Below, piece by piece: positions 1 through 6,469 of a DNA stretch of 16,218 bases. The notes below the pieces were generated by a model, which saw only the letters and a list, made by a program, of their open reading frames with translations, was not told where the DNA came from and searched no databases. Origin of the DNA: PMNU01 sp035480575 (GTDB taxonomy: Bacteria > Patescibacteriota > Saccharimonadia > Saccharimonadales > UBA4665). Position numbers and translations under genes: made by a program. The stretch is from positions 1 to 16,218 of the forward strand of contig DATIHR010000017.1 of the NCBI GenBank assembly GCA_035480575.1, given 5' to 3'. Each line of letters opens with the position of its first letter. Position 1 is the first letter of the stretch.

Positions 1-2
1 AA

Positions 3-749
3 GATTTAGTCACACTGGACGGTAAGATTTTAAAAGCCGGCGATAAAATCCCGGAAGGCAGTACCCTAACAGCTGACATTTCTTCACTCGAAACACCGGT
101 TACTGCTGTGCCAGTGCCAATTTTATACGAGGATGACGATGTGATTGTCATGGATAAGCCCGCCGGTATGCTCACGCACGCTCAAAATAAATTCATTAGC
201 GAACCGACGGTGGCTACGTTTCTGCGCGAAAAGGGCAAAATGGAAGGCGAGCGGGCTGGGGTTGTGCATCGGCTAGACCGGGCAACCAGCGGTGTTATTG
301 TAGGGGCCAAACACGAACACGCGCTGAGTGCGCTGCAAAAACAGTTTGCCGACAGAAGCGTCCAAAAAACCTATACTGCCGTCGTGCAGGGCAGACCAAA
401 GCAACCGGAGGCGGTCATTGATATGCCCATCGAGCGTAACCCTAAAGCACCGGCCACCTTTCGGGTTGGCACGAACGGCAAGTCGGCAGTAACGCACTAC
501 AAAATACTACAAACTAATGATGCATATAGCTTGCTGGAACTTAAGCCAGAAACCGGGCGTACCCATCAATTACGCGTCCACTTGCAAAAAATTGGCCACC
601 CCATTGTGGGCGATCCATTGTACGGAAGCGGCACCTACGGCGACCGGCTGTACCTGCACGCCCATACGCTTGCGATTACCTTGCCTAGTGGGCAACGTAA
701 AACCTTTACTTCGCCAGTACCCGGTGAATTCGAGGCGTTTGTGGCATGA
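3..749 (+). CDS. RluA-family 23S rRNA pseudouridine synthase, 5' end outside the window
   Basis: Isomerises specific uridines in structured RNA, most likely 23S rRNA, to pseudouridine in the cytoplasm. The reading frame is open to the left edge. The first ~27 visible residues (VTLDGKILKAGDKIPEGS and following) look like the end of an S4 RNA-binding domain, so the GTG at 108 is probably not the start and the true start lies upstream. The catalytic domain follows: DKPAGMLTH, then HRLDRATSG with the catalytic Asp at visible residue 92, then GRTHQLRVHL and GDPLYG, all hallmarks of the RluA/RluC/RluD family. S4 plus catalytic domain fits RluD or RluC better than the short RluA type, but the exact target uridines cannot be read from sequence. 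The TGA stop overlaps the next start as ATGA, so the two genes are translationally coupled. About 248 residues are visible. Confidence 0.93.
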   Translation, partial: DLVTLDGKILKAGDKIPEGSTLTADISSLETPVTAVPVPILYEDDDVIVMDKPAGMLTHAQNKFISEPTVATFLREKGKMEGERAGVVHRLDRATSGVIVGAKHEHALSALQKQFADRSVQKTYTAVVQGRPKQPEAVIDMPIERNPKAPATFRVGTNGKSAVTHYKILQTNDAYSLLELKPETGRTHQLRVHLQKIGHPIVGDPLYGSGTYGDRLYLHAHTLAITLPSGQRKTFTSPVPGEFEAFVA

Positions 750-1621
750 ACGACGAGCTTATACTGCACGAAGCTACCGCCCAGCAAATCAGCCAGTTCA
801 TTGCTAATCCAACGCACGCAGTATTGCTAGCCGGGCCGGACGGCATTGGTAAAACGGCCATTAGCGAGTCGATTATAGCCGCACTTTTGGACATACCGAT
901 AGCTAAGCTCGTACATCACCCGTACATCACCAGAGTCATCCCTACAGGCAATACAATATCTATTGACGCGGTCCGCGAACTCCAGCGCTTTTTGCAGCTC
1001 AAAACGCTCGGTACCCAAACCTACCGACGCGCAGTACTTATAGAGCATGCGAGTGCACTGACTACCGAGGCACAGAACGCCTACCTTAAGCTACTAGAAG
1101 AACCGCCCTCGGACACCATTATGGTGCTCACTGCCAGCAGTCCGCGTACACTTTTGCCCACCATTCGCTCGCGCCTCCAAACCATTACGGTACACACGCC
1201 CGACGAGTCACAACTGCAAGCACTTATTCAAGCGCGTCAAACAAACGATACCGCTGGCCGACAAGCCTATTTTCTAAGTGGCGGCCTGCCTGGCTTAATT
1301 ACTGCACTACTCGCCGAAGATCAAGCACATCCACTACTAACAAACGTAACGACCGCTAAGGCGTTACTCCAGAAACAGCCGTTTGAACGCCTCTGCATGG
1401 TAGACGCATTGAGCAAGCAAAAAGAGACAACATATGGCGTGCTAGAGGCATTGGCACGCATAGCCAGTACCGGCCTTAGCGGAGCCGCCACCAAACACGA
1501 CGCGGCACGTATTAAACAGTGGCATGCTATCCGTAAGGCGACGCTAGCAGCCCGCGAAGCACTCGAACGTAGCACGAACACAAAACTAGTATTAACCAAC
1601 CTGTTTTTGAATCTTAGTTAA
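746..1621 (+). CDS. holB: DNA polymerase III delta' subunit (clamp-loader AAA+ protein)
   Basis: Likely the delta' subunit of the replicative clamp loader, which with delta and gamma/tau opens the sliding clamp onto primed DNA. The 291-residue protein has a Walker A motif GPDGIGKT (30-37), a Walker B-like strand RRAVLIEHA (94-102, with IE in place of the usual DE), the very typical stretch LTTEAQNAYLKLLEEPP (105-121), a sensor-1-like TASSP (129-133) and an arginine-finger region IRSRL (140-144) where most family members have SRC. The zinc-binding cysteine cluster found in many delta'/DnaX proteins is absent. The C-terminal third (about 200-291) is helical and poorly conserved, as expected for the collar domain. 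DnaX is unlikely because the protein is short and lacks zinc cysteines. The start ATG overlaps the TGA of the upstream gene. Confidence 0.86.
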   Translation: MNDELILHEATAQQISQFIANPTHAVLLAGPDGIGKTAISESIIAALLDIPIAKLVHHPYITRVIPTGNTISIDAVRELQRFLQLKTLGTQTYRRAVLIEHASALTTEAQNAYLKLLEEPPSDTIMVLTASSPRTLLPTIRSRLQTITVHTPDESQLQALIQARQTNDTAGRQAYFLSGGLPGLITALLAEDQAHPLLTNVTTAKALLQKQPFERLCMVDALSKQKETTYGVLEALARIASTGLSGAATKHDAARIKQWHAIRKATLAAREALERSTNTKLVLTNLFLNLS

Positions 1622-1647
1622 ATGCACAACACCTTCTCAGTAAATAG

Positions 1648-1676
1648 TTGTTATGGTAGCGATTAGGCCCTATAAT
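1648..1676 (+). promoter_or_regulatory. Sigma70-like promoter of the TPR gene
   Basis: The -35 is TTGTTA (1648-1653, 4/6 to consensus), the spacer 17 bases, and the -10 a perfect TATAAT (1671-1676). The predicted transcript start near 1683 lies about 5 bases before the ATG at 1688, leaving no room for a Shine-Dalgarno sequence. Confidence 0.75.
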
Positions 1677-1687
1677 GGCATTATCAT

Positions 1688-2344
1688 ATGTTTGAGCTAG
1701 CTATTGTTGGTGCCTTCGGGCTCTTAGCGTTCCACAACACTCGCATGCGAGACGACGAATTCTTAGGCGCCTCGCGAAAAATTGGCGACCGCATGGGTAA
1801 GCTATGGGATATCGCCCACCAGGGCATGCGCGAGAATCGCCTGCTTAGGGCCGAAAAAGCACTCCTTACCATCCTTAAAATAGATGAACGCAATGCGGCA
1901 GCCTACAACCGGCTCGGCATTCTGTACGCCAAACAAAAAGAATACCGCGATGCCATTGACTGTTTCGAAATTGCCAGCAGTATCGAAGCCACGCCCTCAA
2001 GTTTACATAACTTGGGGCTTATTTATTACGAGACCGAAAACTACGAAAAAGCAGCCATTGCATTTGAACAAGCCTTAAAACTAGAAGACAGCTTAGCAGC
2101 CCGTCATGTAGCGTACGCTAAAGTGCAAGAAAAGCTTGGCAACGAAAAACTCATGTTCCAATCGCTCGACAAAGCCGTAGACCTTGAACCCAATAAAGAG
2201 ACATACCAGCTCCTACAAAAAGCTTACCTAGACCGCGGCATGCAGGCCGAAGCGGACATGATAGAGCAAAAATTACACAAGCTGATAGTGCCCGCGGGTA
2301 AACCAAAGCGCATGCTGCGGCCAGCCAAGCGTGTTGTTGTCTAA
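1688..2344 (+). CDS. TPR-repeat protein with N-terminal hydrophobic segment
   Basis: A probable protein-protein interaction scaffold; the partner is unknown. Residues 2-15 (FELAIVGAFGLLAF) are hydrophobic enough for a short membrane anchor, but no charged n-region precedes them, so location is uncertain. From about residue 38 the 218-residue protein is built of tetratricopeptide repeats: roughly 38-68, 72-102 (with AAYNRLGILYAKQKEYRDAI), 103-136 (SSLHNLGLIYYETENYEKAA), a weaker 137-170 and 172-200. The tail 203-218 is very basic (KPKRMLRPAKRVVV). It is transcribed from its own strong-looking promoter with almost no 5' leader, 66 bases after holB. The PP2C gene follows 37 bases downstream but appears to have its own promoter. 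No enzymatic domain is visible. The TPR call is firm; any cellular role is unknown. Confidence 0.85.
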   Translation: MFELAIVGAFGLLAFHNTRMRDDEFLGASRKIGDRMGKLWDIAHQGMRENRLLRAEKALLTILKIDERNAAAYNRLGILYAKQKEYRDAIDCFEIASSIEATPSSLHNLGLIYYETENYEKAAIAFEQALKLEDSLAARHVAYAKVQEKLGNEKLMFQSLDKAVDLEPNKETYQLLQKAYLDRGMQAEADMIEQKLHKLIVPAGKPKRMLRPAKRVVV

Positions 2345-2346
2345 TA

Positions 2347-2375
2347 TTGTTACCTAAGCATATTTATTATATAGT
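2347..2375 (+). promoter_or_regulatory. Sigma70-like promoter of the PP2C gene, leaderless geometry
   Basis: TTGTTA (2347-2352), a 17-base spacer and TATAGT (2370-2375, 5/6). The same -35 hexamer and spacing occur before the TPR gene. The expected transcript start coincides with the ATG at 2382. Confidence 0.65.
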
Positions 2376-2381
2376 ATGCAT

Positions 2382-3209
2382 ATGGCTAGAGAAACACTTG
2401 CACCAACCACCCTTGATAGTGCTGTTTTACCCGGTATTGAGGTGCAGCATGCAACTCGCCCCCTGCAGGATGTCGTGGGGCAACATAAAGCTGGGCAGTA
2501 CCTGGTGTTTAGCGCATACGATGGCCACGGCAAGGAAGGCCATATATACGCCAACCATGTCGCAATGGGCGTGCGGCGTATTGTAACCGGCGAAGAACGC
2601 AGCGTTGCCCATGCGGCAATGAATATAGCCGACTACTTACGCCGCGAGTCCGATAATCCGGCATTAGCAGGCAAGGATGGCGGCACCACCGCAACCGTAA
2701 TCGTTGCAAAGGATAACGAATTAGCGGCAGTGCAGCTAGGAGATAGCGGCGCCGCGTTTTATCCTGATAGCGACTCAATGATTGAACGATGGCTGACGCC
2801 TATCCATGACGTATCCAACCCCAATGAAAGAGCCAGAGTCATACGCGGCGGCGGCGAAGCAGATGATTACCAAGGGTTTCGTCAGCTTCCTGGCGGGCCT
2901 TGGATACGGACGCCGCGTGCTGTCGGCGACCCAGGTTTTGCGGTAGTCAGCCATGTCCCCGAGATTGTCGGTTTTACAATTACCGAGCCCGGTACGCTTC
3001 TCGTTGCCACCGACGGCCTCTGGGGTGCACTCGCTGCCGAACGCGCCGAAGGTCTGGCCAGCTTTAGGGAGACCTCCGCAAACCCAGCATCGAGAATGTC
3101 GAGTGAACGCAGAGGGCGGATTGCATTGTATATGGCCCAACTTGGTAGAGCACATACCAACGACGACGCCGGCGTTGTATCCGTACGATTCGAACACAAA
3201 ACCGTATAA
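2382..3209 (+). CDS. PP2C/PPM-type metal-dependent protein serine/threonine phosphatase
   Basis: Predicted cytoplasmic phosphatase that removes phosphate from Ser/Thr with two divalent metal ions. Numbering from the ATG at 2382 (275 residues), the PPM motifs appear in order: AYDGHG (45-50, metal ligand Asp47), DGGTTATVIVA (99-109), QLGDSGAAF (118-126, Asp121), TPRAVGDPG (177-185), LLVATDGLWGAL (206-217, metal ligand Asp211) and TNDDAGVVSVRF (259-270), which replaces the usual GxxDN(I/V/S)T with Asp261/Asp262 as the final metal ligand. An in-frame ATG lies 6 bases upstream at 2376. I prefer 2382 because the promoter predicts transcription starting exactly there. There is no signal peptide or membrane segment. 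No partner Ser/Thr kinase is visible in the window, so the substrate is unknown. Confidence 0.88.
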   Translation: MARETLAPTTLDSAVLPGIEVQHATRPLQDVVGQHKAGQYLVFSAYDGHGKEGHIYANHVAMGVRRIVTGEERSVAHAAMNIADYLRRESDNPALAGKDGGTTATVIVAKDNELAAVQLGDSGAAFYPDSDSMIERWLTPIHDVSNPNERARVIRGGGEADDYQGFRQLPGGPWIRTPRAVGDPGFAVVSHVPEIVGFTITEPGTLLVATDGLWGALAAERAEGLASFRETSANPASRMSSERRGRIALYMAQLGRAHTNDDAGVVSVRFEHKTV

Positions 3210-3217
3210 AGACATGA

Positions 3218-3246
3218 TTGTTTATATCAACGCTATCTGTTAAAAT
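3218..3246 (+). promoter_or_regulatory. Promoter of tRNA-Thr(UGU)
   Basis: TTGTTT (3218-3223), a 17-base spacer and TAAAAT (3241-3246) with an extended -10 TG at 3238-3239. The 15-mer CTATCTGTTAAAATT (3233-3247) is identical to the bL33 promoter core at 7196-7210. A direct repeat ATCTGTTAAA recurs at 3235-3244 and 3250-3259, the second copy ending just before the tRNA. Confidence 0.7.
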
Positions 3247-3260
3247 TACATCTGTTAAAC

Positions 3261-3337
3261 GCCGCCTTAGCTCAGCTGGTTAGAGCATCAGTTTTGTAAA
3301 CTGAGGGTCGTCGGTTCGAATCCGACAGGCGGCTCCA
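3261..3337 (+). tRNA. tRNA-Thr (anticodon UGU)
   Basis: A complete cloverleaf with encoded CCA. The acceptor stem GCCGCCT (3261-3267) pairs with AGGCGGC (3327-3333); the discriminator is U73 (3334) and CCA is 3335-3337. The anticodon stem TCAGT/ACTGA encloses loop TTTGTAA with anticodon TGT at 3295-3297. The T-arm carries GGTTCGAATCC. It reads ACA codons and, by wobble, other ACN codons. It is followed after 44 bases by tRNA-Tyr. Confidence 0.97.
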
Positions 3338-3342
3338 CAATT

Positions 3343-3371
3343 TTGCGGCACCCACGTAAAATTGGTAAAAT
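3343..3371 (+). promoter_or_regulatory. Possible internal promoter of tRNA-Tyr
   Basis: Between the two tRNAs sits TTGCGG (3343-3348), a 17-base spacer and TAAAAT (3366-3371) with an extended -10 TG at 3363-3364. The start would fall near 3378, four bases before the tRNA. Alternatively both tRNAs are cut from one transcript. The -35 match is weak. Confidence 0.45.
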
Positions 3372-3381
3372 CACCTTACAC

Positions 3382-3467
3382 GCAGGGATAGTGAAGCGGT
3401 CAAACACAAGGGACTGTAAATCCTTCGGCTTTCGCCTTCGGGGGTTCGAATCCCTCTCCCTGCACCA
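3382..3467 (+). tRNA. tRNA-Tyr (anticodon GUA)
   Basis: A class II tRNA of 86 bases with encoded CCA. The acceptor stem GCAGGGA (3382-3388) pairs with TCCCTGC (3457-3463), with discriminator A (3464) and CCA 3465-3467. The anticodon stem AGGGA/TCCTT encloses CTGTAAA, giving anticodon GTA. The long variable arm and the T-arm GGGGTTCGAATCCC are clear. Bacterial tRNA-Tyr is class II, in agreement. A strong terminator begins at its last bases. Confidence 0.96.
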
Positions 3468-3507
3468 AAAGAAAACGGATCTGCCAGTGGCAGGTCTGTT
3501 TTCTTTT
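3467..3507 (+). terminator. Strong, probably bidirectional intrinsic terminator after tRNA-Tyr
   Basis: A 15-bp stem (3471-3485 with 3489-3503, one G-U at 3477/3497 and one at 3480/3494) closes a three-base loop AGT. It is flanked by AAAA on the left and TTTT on the right, extending the pairing. The poly-T tail on either strand suits termination in both directions. The left arm starts at the CCA end of the tRNA. Confidence 0.85.
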
Positions 3508-3510
3508 GTG

Positions 3511-3640
3511 GAGGCGAAAGAGGGATTCGAACGGGTTAGTCCAGTGGACTAACCCCGCCCTTGGCTTTTCAGCTGCGCTGAAAAGTTTCAGTAGCAAAAG
3601 TAATTTTCTTTTGCGCTGGAAGGTCGAACCCCTCTCCGAA
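3511..3640. repeat. Hairpin-rich non-coding element with inverted tRNA-T-arm-like ends
   Basis: No gene is supported between 3508 and 3760. Within it are three perfect inverted repeats in a row: GGGTTAGTCC/GGACTAACCC around loop AGT (3533-3555), CTTTTCAGC/GCTGAAAAG around loop TGC (3565-3585), and GCAAAAG/CTTTTGC around a 7-base loop (3594-3614), with linkers of 9 and 8 bases. They lie between GAGGGATTCGAAC (plus strand, about 3520-3532) and its imperfect inverted copy, GAGAGGGGTTCGACC on the minus strand (about 3622-3636). Both flanks resemble the T-arm and acceptor 3' half of a tRNA; the left one even reads GCCTCCA on the minus strand. No full cloverleaf folds from either strand. It could be a small mobile repeat (MITE- or REP-like) built from tRNA pieces, or a structured RNA. 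Confidence 0.5.
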
Positions 3641-3745
3641 TATTTTTGTAGTCACGTGCGAAGCGTCCTATAAAAACAAATAAACGTAGAGCACCAGCCC
3701 CTCTATACCAATCCCTCAAAGGAAGGCGCCACAAAGTAACTAGTG

Positions 3746-3754
3746 TGCTACACT
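3746..3754 (+). promoter_or_regulatory. Extended -10 element of the cupin gene, leaderless geometry
   Basis: TGC followed by TACACT (3749-3754, 4/6). No convincing -35 is seen 17 bases upstream. The hexamer ends six bases before the ATG at 3761, the same distance as for 2382, 11955 and 15326. Confidence 0.45.
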
Positions 3755-3760
3755 TGGCGC

Positions 3761-4198
3761 ATGGATTCATTGCTCGAAGAAGGACTTGAGCTTATCGCAC
3801 AACAACCAGGTTGTATCAAGGCCACGTTTACGAGCTCGCAACAGGGGGCTTTTACGGTAGCCGAGGACGAGCGTGGGGCAGCCTTCTTGTTTGAACGCTT
3901 CCAGTCGCCAGCGGTATTTATTGAAGTTATAAAAACAGCTGCAGGTAAAATTCGTGGCAATCACGTCCACCAAAACTGTAATGAAACACTGCACGTTATT
4001 TCCGGCGAGGTAGAACTTTATCTGCTATGCAAGGAGGGAAAGCACGTCTTTAAACGCATCATGAGACAGGGTGACGTCGTGGTCACACCAAAGGGCACTC
4101 CCCATGCGTTACGTTCGCTACAAAAATCTGAATGTGTTGTGCTGTTCGACAAAGATCCGCGTAGCGATCGGGCACGGGTACCCATTTTGAAATATTAG
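3761..4198 (+). CDS. Small single-domain cupin protein
   Basis: A 145-residue protein with one cupin barrel; function unknown. Cupin motif 1 is IRGNHVHQNCNETLHVISGE (64-83), with likely metal ligands His68, His70 and Glu75. Motif 2 is GDVVVTPKGTPHAL (104-117), with His115 as the fourth ligand. The phrase RGNHVHxxxxETLHVISG recalls sugar-nucleotide epimerase/isomerase-like cupins of the WxcM/FdtA type, but the resemblance is too general to name a reaction. The N-terminal 50 residues probably form extra strands. I chose ATG 3761 over GTG 3743 because the predicted promoter would start transcription at 3761. An unknown gene follows 9 bases after the TAG stop without its own promoter, so the two probably form one transcript. 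Confidence 0.82.
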   Translation: MDSLLEEGLELIAQQPGCIKATFTSSQQGAFTVAEDERGAAFLFERFQSPAVFIEVIKTAAGKIRGNHVHQNCNETLHVISGEVELYLLCKEGKHVFKRIMRQGDVVVTPKGTPHALRSLQKSECVVLFDKDPRSDRARVPILKY

Positions 4199-4207
4199 AA
4201 CACCAAG

Positions 4208-4855
4208 ATGGAACTAATTAAGTCGCCTGATACTACTATTGACCTCCTAAGCCAACCTATTGACGCTGTCCCCCAGGAGTTAAATAGACAATTTTTCGAA
4301 CCTCACCACCCCTTACGCCCACGCATGCAAGTAGTTGTCGGGCTTGTGTTTCCGGGTATCGCAACGCTTATTGCTAAAGGCTACGAATGTACCGGCTCCG
4401 AGGATAAAAGTATGTCGGTTACACTCCAGCCTGACCGTGCACTGCGGTTTGCGGAAGCCTATGCAACGGTAATGATAGAAAAATCAACCGCTACAGACTA
4501 CATGCTCGGGACGCCAGTAGACTACATTATGGGTTGGTGTAGGCGTCCGTGCTATGCAGCATGGGAGACCAATCCCGAAATAAGATCGGCAGTATACAAT
4601 CCAATACCAATCGCAACAAACAACCTCGAAAATGGCAGTGCGTACGATATTGCCGCCCAACGTCGTGGAGAGTTTATAGACTTCCTTACTATACTTGGAG
4701 TAAGTAACCCCAAATACAGTCTTTCATATATAGGCCTAGGTCCTGTTACCATTCTGCCTAACTCCGACATCCTTGGCCACTACAAACAGCCTGGGGATAC
4801 TATCAACCTTTGGAAAGTGACCACAGCCACCTACGAACCGGTAGACTACTCATGA
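4208..4855 (+). CDS. Hypothetical protein, likely co-transcribed with the cupin
   Basis: I do not recognise this 215-residue protein. It appears soluble, with no signal peptide and no convincing membrane helix (residues 41-58, QVVVGLVFPGIATLIAKG, are moderately hydrophobic but short). Features: three cysteines (61, 111, 115), two of them in WCRRPC (110-115), which could bind metal or form a disulphide; a helical segment 74-93; and a glycine/proline-rich stretch SYIGLGPVTILPNS (173-186). Codon use and base composition resemble the neighbours. It begins 9 bases after the cupin stop with no Shine-Dalgarno sequence and no separate promoter, so it probably depends on the cupin transcript. It ends with TGA and is followed by the helicase promoter region. 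Confidence 0.7.
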   Translation: MELIKSPDTTIDLLSQPIDAVPQELNRQFFEPHHPLRPRMQVVVGLVFPGIATLIAKGYECTGSEDKSMSVTLQPDRALRFAEAYATVMIEKSTATDYMLGTPVDYIMGWCRRPCYAAWETNPEIRSAVYNPIPIATNNLENGSAYDIAAQRRGEFIDFLTILGVSNPKYSLSYIGLGPVTILPNSDILGHYKQPGDTINLWKVTTATYEPVDYS

Positions 4856-4872
4856 GTATACCGATATTGCCA

Positions 4873-4901
4873 TTGCTCTATTAATCCGATCATGCTATAA
4901 T
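4873..4901 (+). promoter_or_regulatory. Promoter of the DEAD-box helicase gene
   Basis: TTGCTC (4873-4878), a 17-base spacer and a perfect TATAAT (4896-4901) preceded by TGC, an extended -10. A second TATAAT lies at 4914-4919 inside TTGTTTATAAT, an 11-mer also found at 7209-7219. The first promoter predicts a leader of about 95 bases before the ATG at 5003. Confidence 0.6.
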
Positions 4902-4985
4902 TATTGCATTGTTTATAATGAATCCAGAGATAGTGCGTTTGGCTCGATGTTCATTGCAGACAATCGAATCAATCACTACTAAATC

Positions 4986-4992
4986 AAAAGGA
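4986..4992 (+). promoter_or_regulatory. Shine-Dalgarno site of the helicase gene
   Basis: AAAAGGA ends 10 bases before ATG 5003. It is one of only two clear Shine-Dalgarno sites seen in the window and fixes the helicase start. Confidence 0.7.
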
Positions 4993-5002
4993 TTCATTTT
5001 TT

Positions 5003-6205
5003 ATGTCTTATTATCACCAAAAACGTTCAGACCGCAGCGGCCGCCCGGCCACTATGTACAGCAGCAGCCGCAACAAAAAACGGCAACCTAAGAAAGCGTA
5101 CATTCACCCATCTAAGTTTGTTCAAAGCGCCCGACCTCGCACCGAGGAAGAGTACACGCCAACATATTCGTTTACCGACTTCGCAATGCACCCCTTGCTC
5201 CAGCAGAATATTGCTAGCATGGGCTTTACTACGCCGTCGCCAATCCAAGACCAAACCATACCAGTAGGTCTGGCAGGTAGCGACGTCGTCGGCATTGCAA
5301 ACACCGGTACTGGCAAAACTGCCGCGTTTGCCGTTCCGCTGCTACACAAGCTTATTACCGAGCCACGCAGCAAAGCAATTATCTTAGCACCTACCCGCGA
5401 GCTTGCTCAGCAAATAGAAGAGCAATGCCGTAGTATTGCCAAAGATAGCGGGCTATATGGAGCCTTGCTCATTGGCGGCACCCCGATGGGGCCGCAGTTG
5501 CGCTCGCTCAATCGAAACCCACGCATTATTATCGGCACACCGGGCAGAATTAAAGACCACCTAGAACGCCACTCGCTCGACCTAGCTGACTGCAATGTGG
5601 TCGTACTCGACGAAGTCGACCGCATGCTAGACATGGGCTTTGTTGATGACATTACCTACATACTTGGCAGGACGAACACCGACAAGCAAAGTTTTTACTT
5701 CTCGGCCACACTAGACAAGCGAGTTGAAGGGATTATTAGAAGCTTCTCGACCGGTCAAGACCCCGTGCATATCTCTGTTAAGTCGGGTGAAACCAGCGAT
5801 AATGTCGAGCAAAACATCGTACCGTTCACGAGCGCAAACGAAAAAATCGACAAACTGCACGACGTGCTAGTGCGCGAGGCAACTGGCAAGACAATTATCT
5901 TTGACGATACGCAGCGTAGCGTCGAAAGACTTTCTAAAGAGCTAGGCTCGCGCGGTTTTCAAGCCGATTCACTACACGGCGGCAAGAGCCAATCACAACG
6001 GCAACGCGTACTCAATCGCTTTAAAAACGATGAAATTACCGTACTCGTTGCAACTGATGTTGCGGCACGTGGTTTGGATGTTTCTGATATTAGCCACGTC
6101 ATCAACTACTCGTCGCCCCAAACCTATGAAGATTACGTACACCGCATTGGTCGCACCGGCCGTGCTGGCAAAATTGGCTACGCTCTCACATTCGTAGAAT
6201 CGTAA
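5003..6205 (+). CDS. DEAD-box ATP-dependent RNA helicase (RhlE/CsdA-like, DEVD variant)
   Basis: Unwinds short RNA duplexes with ATP, typically in ribosome assembly or mRNA decay. All core motifs are present in the 400-residue protein: Q motif with Phe57 and PSPIQ (78-82), motif I ANTGTGKT (100-107 region), Ia PTREL (130-134), Ib TPGR (179-182), motif II DEVD (203-206) where most relatives have DEAD, III SAT (234-236), IV TIIF (297-300), V ATDVAARGLDV (350-360) and VI HRIGRTGR (380-387). The first ~47 residues form a basic, disordered-looking tail rich in Arg, Lys, Ser and Gln that could hold RNA. The protein stops 13 residues after motif VI, with none of the C-terminal RNA-binding extension of CsdA or DbpA. 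The long leader and single-gene unit resemble cold-induced helicases; that regulation is inferred only. Confidence 0.95.
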   Translation: MSYYHQKRSDRSGRPATMYSSSRNKKRQPKKAYIHPSKFVQSARPRTEEEYTPTYSFTDFAMHPLLQQNIASMGFTTPSPIQDQTIPVGLAGSDVVGIANTGTGKTAAFAVPLLHKLITEPRSKAIILAPTRELAQQIEEQCRSIAKDSGLYGALLIGGTPMGPQLRSLNRNPRIIIGTPGRIKDHLERHSLDLADCNVVVLDEVDRMLDMGFVDDITYILGRTNTDKQSFYFSATLDKRVEGIIRSFSTGQDPVHISVKSGETSDNVEQNIVPFTSANEKIDKLHDVLVREATGKTIIFDDTQRSVERLSKELGSRGFQADSLHGGKSQSQRQRVLNRFKNDEITVLVATDVAARGLDVSDISHVINYSSPQTYEDYVHRIGRTGRAGKIGYALTFVES

Positions 6206-6217
6206 TCGTTCAACTCA

Positions 6218-6262
6218 ACGCGTACCTACGCGTAAAGTGCAGGGCATACCGTACCCTGCACT
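6218..6262 (+). terminator. Two tandem hairpins after the helicase, probable transcript end
   Basis: The first hairpin is ACGCGTA/TACGCGT separated by CC (6218-6233). The second is AGTGCAGGG/CCCTGCACT around a 9-base loop (6236-6262). No poly-T tail follows, so it may terminate weakly or protect the mRNA 3' end rather than act as a classic intrinsic terminator. Confidence 0.5.
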
Positions 6263-6307
6263 CCAGACAAAGTAGTAACGCTAATGCTCGCAATACAACG
6301 GGATACT

Positions 6308-6316
6308 TGTTACAAT
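6308..6316 (+). promoter_or_regulatory. Extended -10 promoter of tRNA-Thr(GGU)
   Basis: TGT followed by TACAAT (6311-6316), placing the start near 6323, about 20 bases before the tRNA. No good -35 is seen. TGTTACAAT resembles the TGTTAAAAT cores before tRNA-Thr(UGU) and bL33. A TAAAAT at 6336-6341 is too close to the tRNA to serve it. Confidence 0.45.
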
Positions 6317-6343
6317 ATCCGAGTTACTGAAATACTAAAATGT

Positions 6344-6418
<75 letters not shown>

Positions 6419-6432
6419 TATATTGTTTATCT

Positions 6433-6453
6433 CCGCCGCAGGGGCGGTTTTTT
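6433..6453 (+). terminator. Intrinsic terminator of tRNA-Thr(GGU)
   Basis: CCGCC/GGCGG stem (6433-6437 with 6443-6447) around a 5-base loop, followed directly by six T (6448-6453). Its T-tract runs into the -10 of the next gene's promoter at 6455. Confidence 0.75.
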
Positions 6454-6454
6454 A

Positions 6455-6460
6455 TATAAT
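6455..6460 (+). promoter_or_regulatory. -10 element of the 6470 gene, near-leaderless
   Basis: A perfect TATAAT immediately after the terminator T-tract. Transcription would start near 6467, three bases before the ATG at 6470. The place of a -35 lies inside the terminator hairpin and has no TTGACA-like hexamer. Confidence 0.5.
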
Positions 6461-6469
6461 CTACATCGT

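Noticed and set aside
2775..3215. 146-codon minus-strand ORF opposite the PP2C gene
   Set aside because: PP2C motifs on the plus strand are decisive; the antisense frame has no recognisable features.
3343..3597. Open reading frames across the tRNA-Tyr gene on both strands (69 and 65 codons)
   Set aside because: They are read through the tRNA, its terminator and the hairpin element; the minus one contains the GFEPPKAKAEGFTVPC pattern that arises from antisense tRNA translation.
3511..3640. A minus-strand tRNA ending in GTTCGAATCCCTCTTTCGCCTCCA-like sequence
   Set aside because: The T-stem does not pair and no matching 5' acceptor strand (GGCGAAA) or anticodon arm is found upstream on that strand.
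4918..5091. Leader peptide or ORF starting in the helicase leader (MNPEIVRLARCS...)
   Set aside because: It has no ribosome site, overlaps the helicase start out of frame and shows no attenuator-like hairpins.
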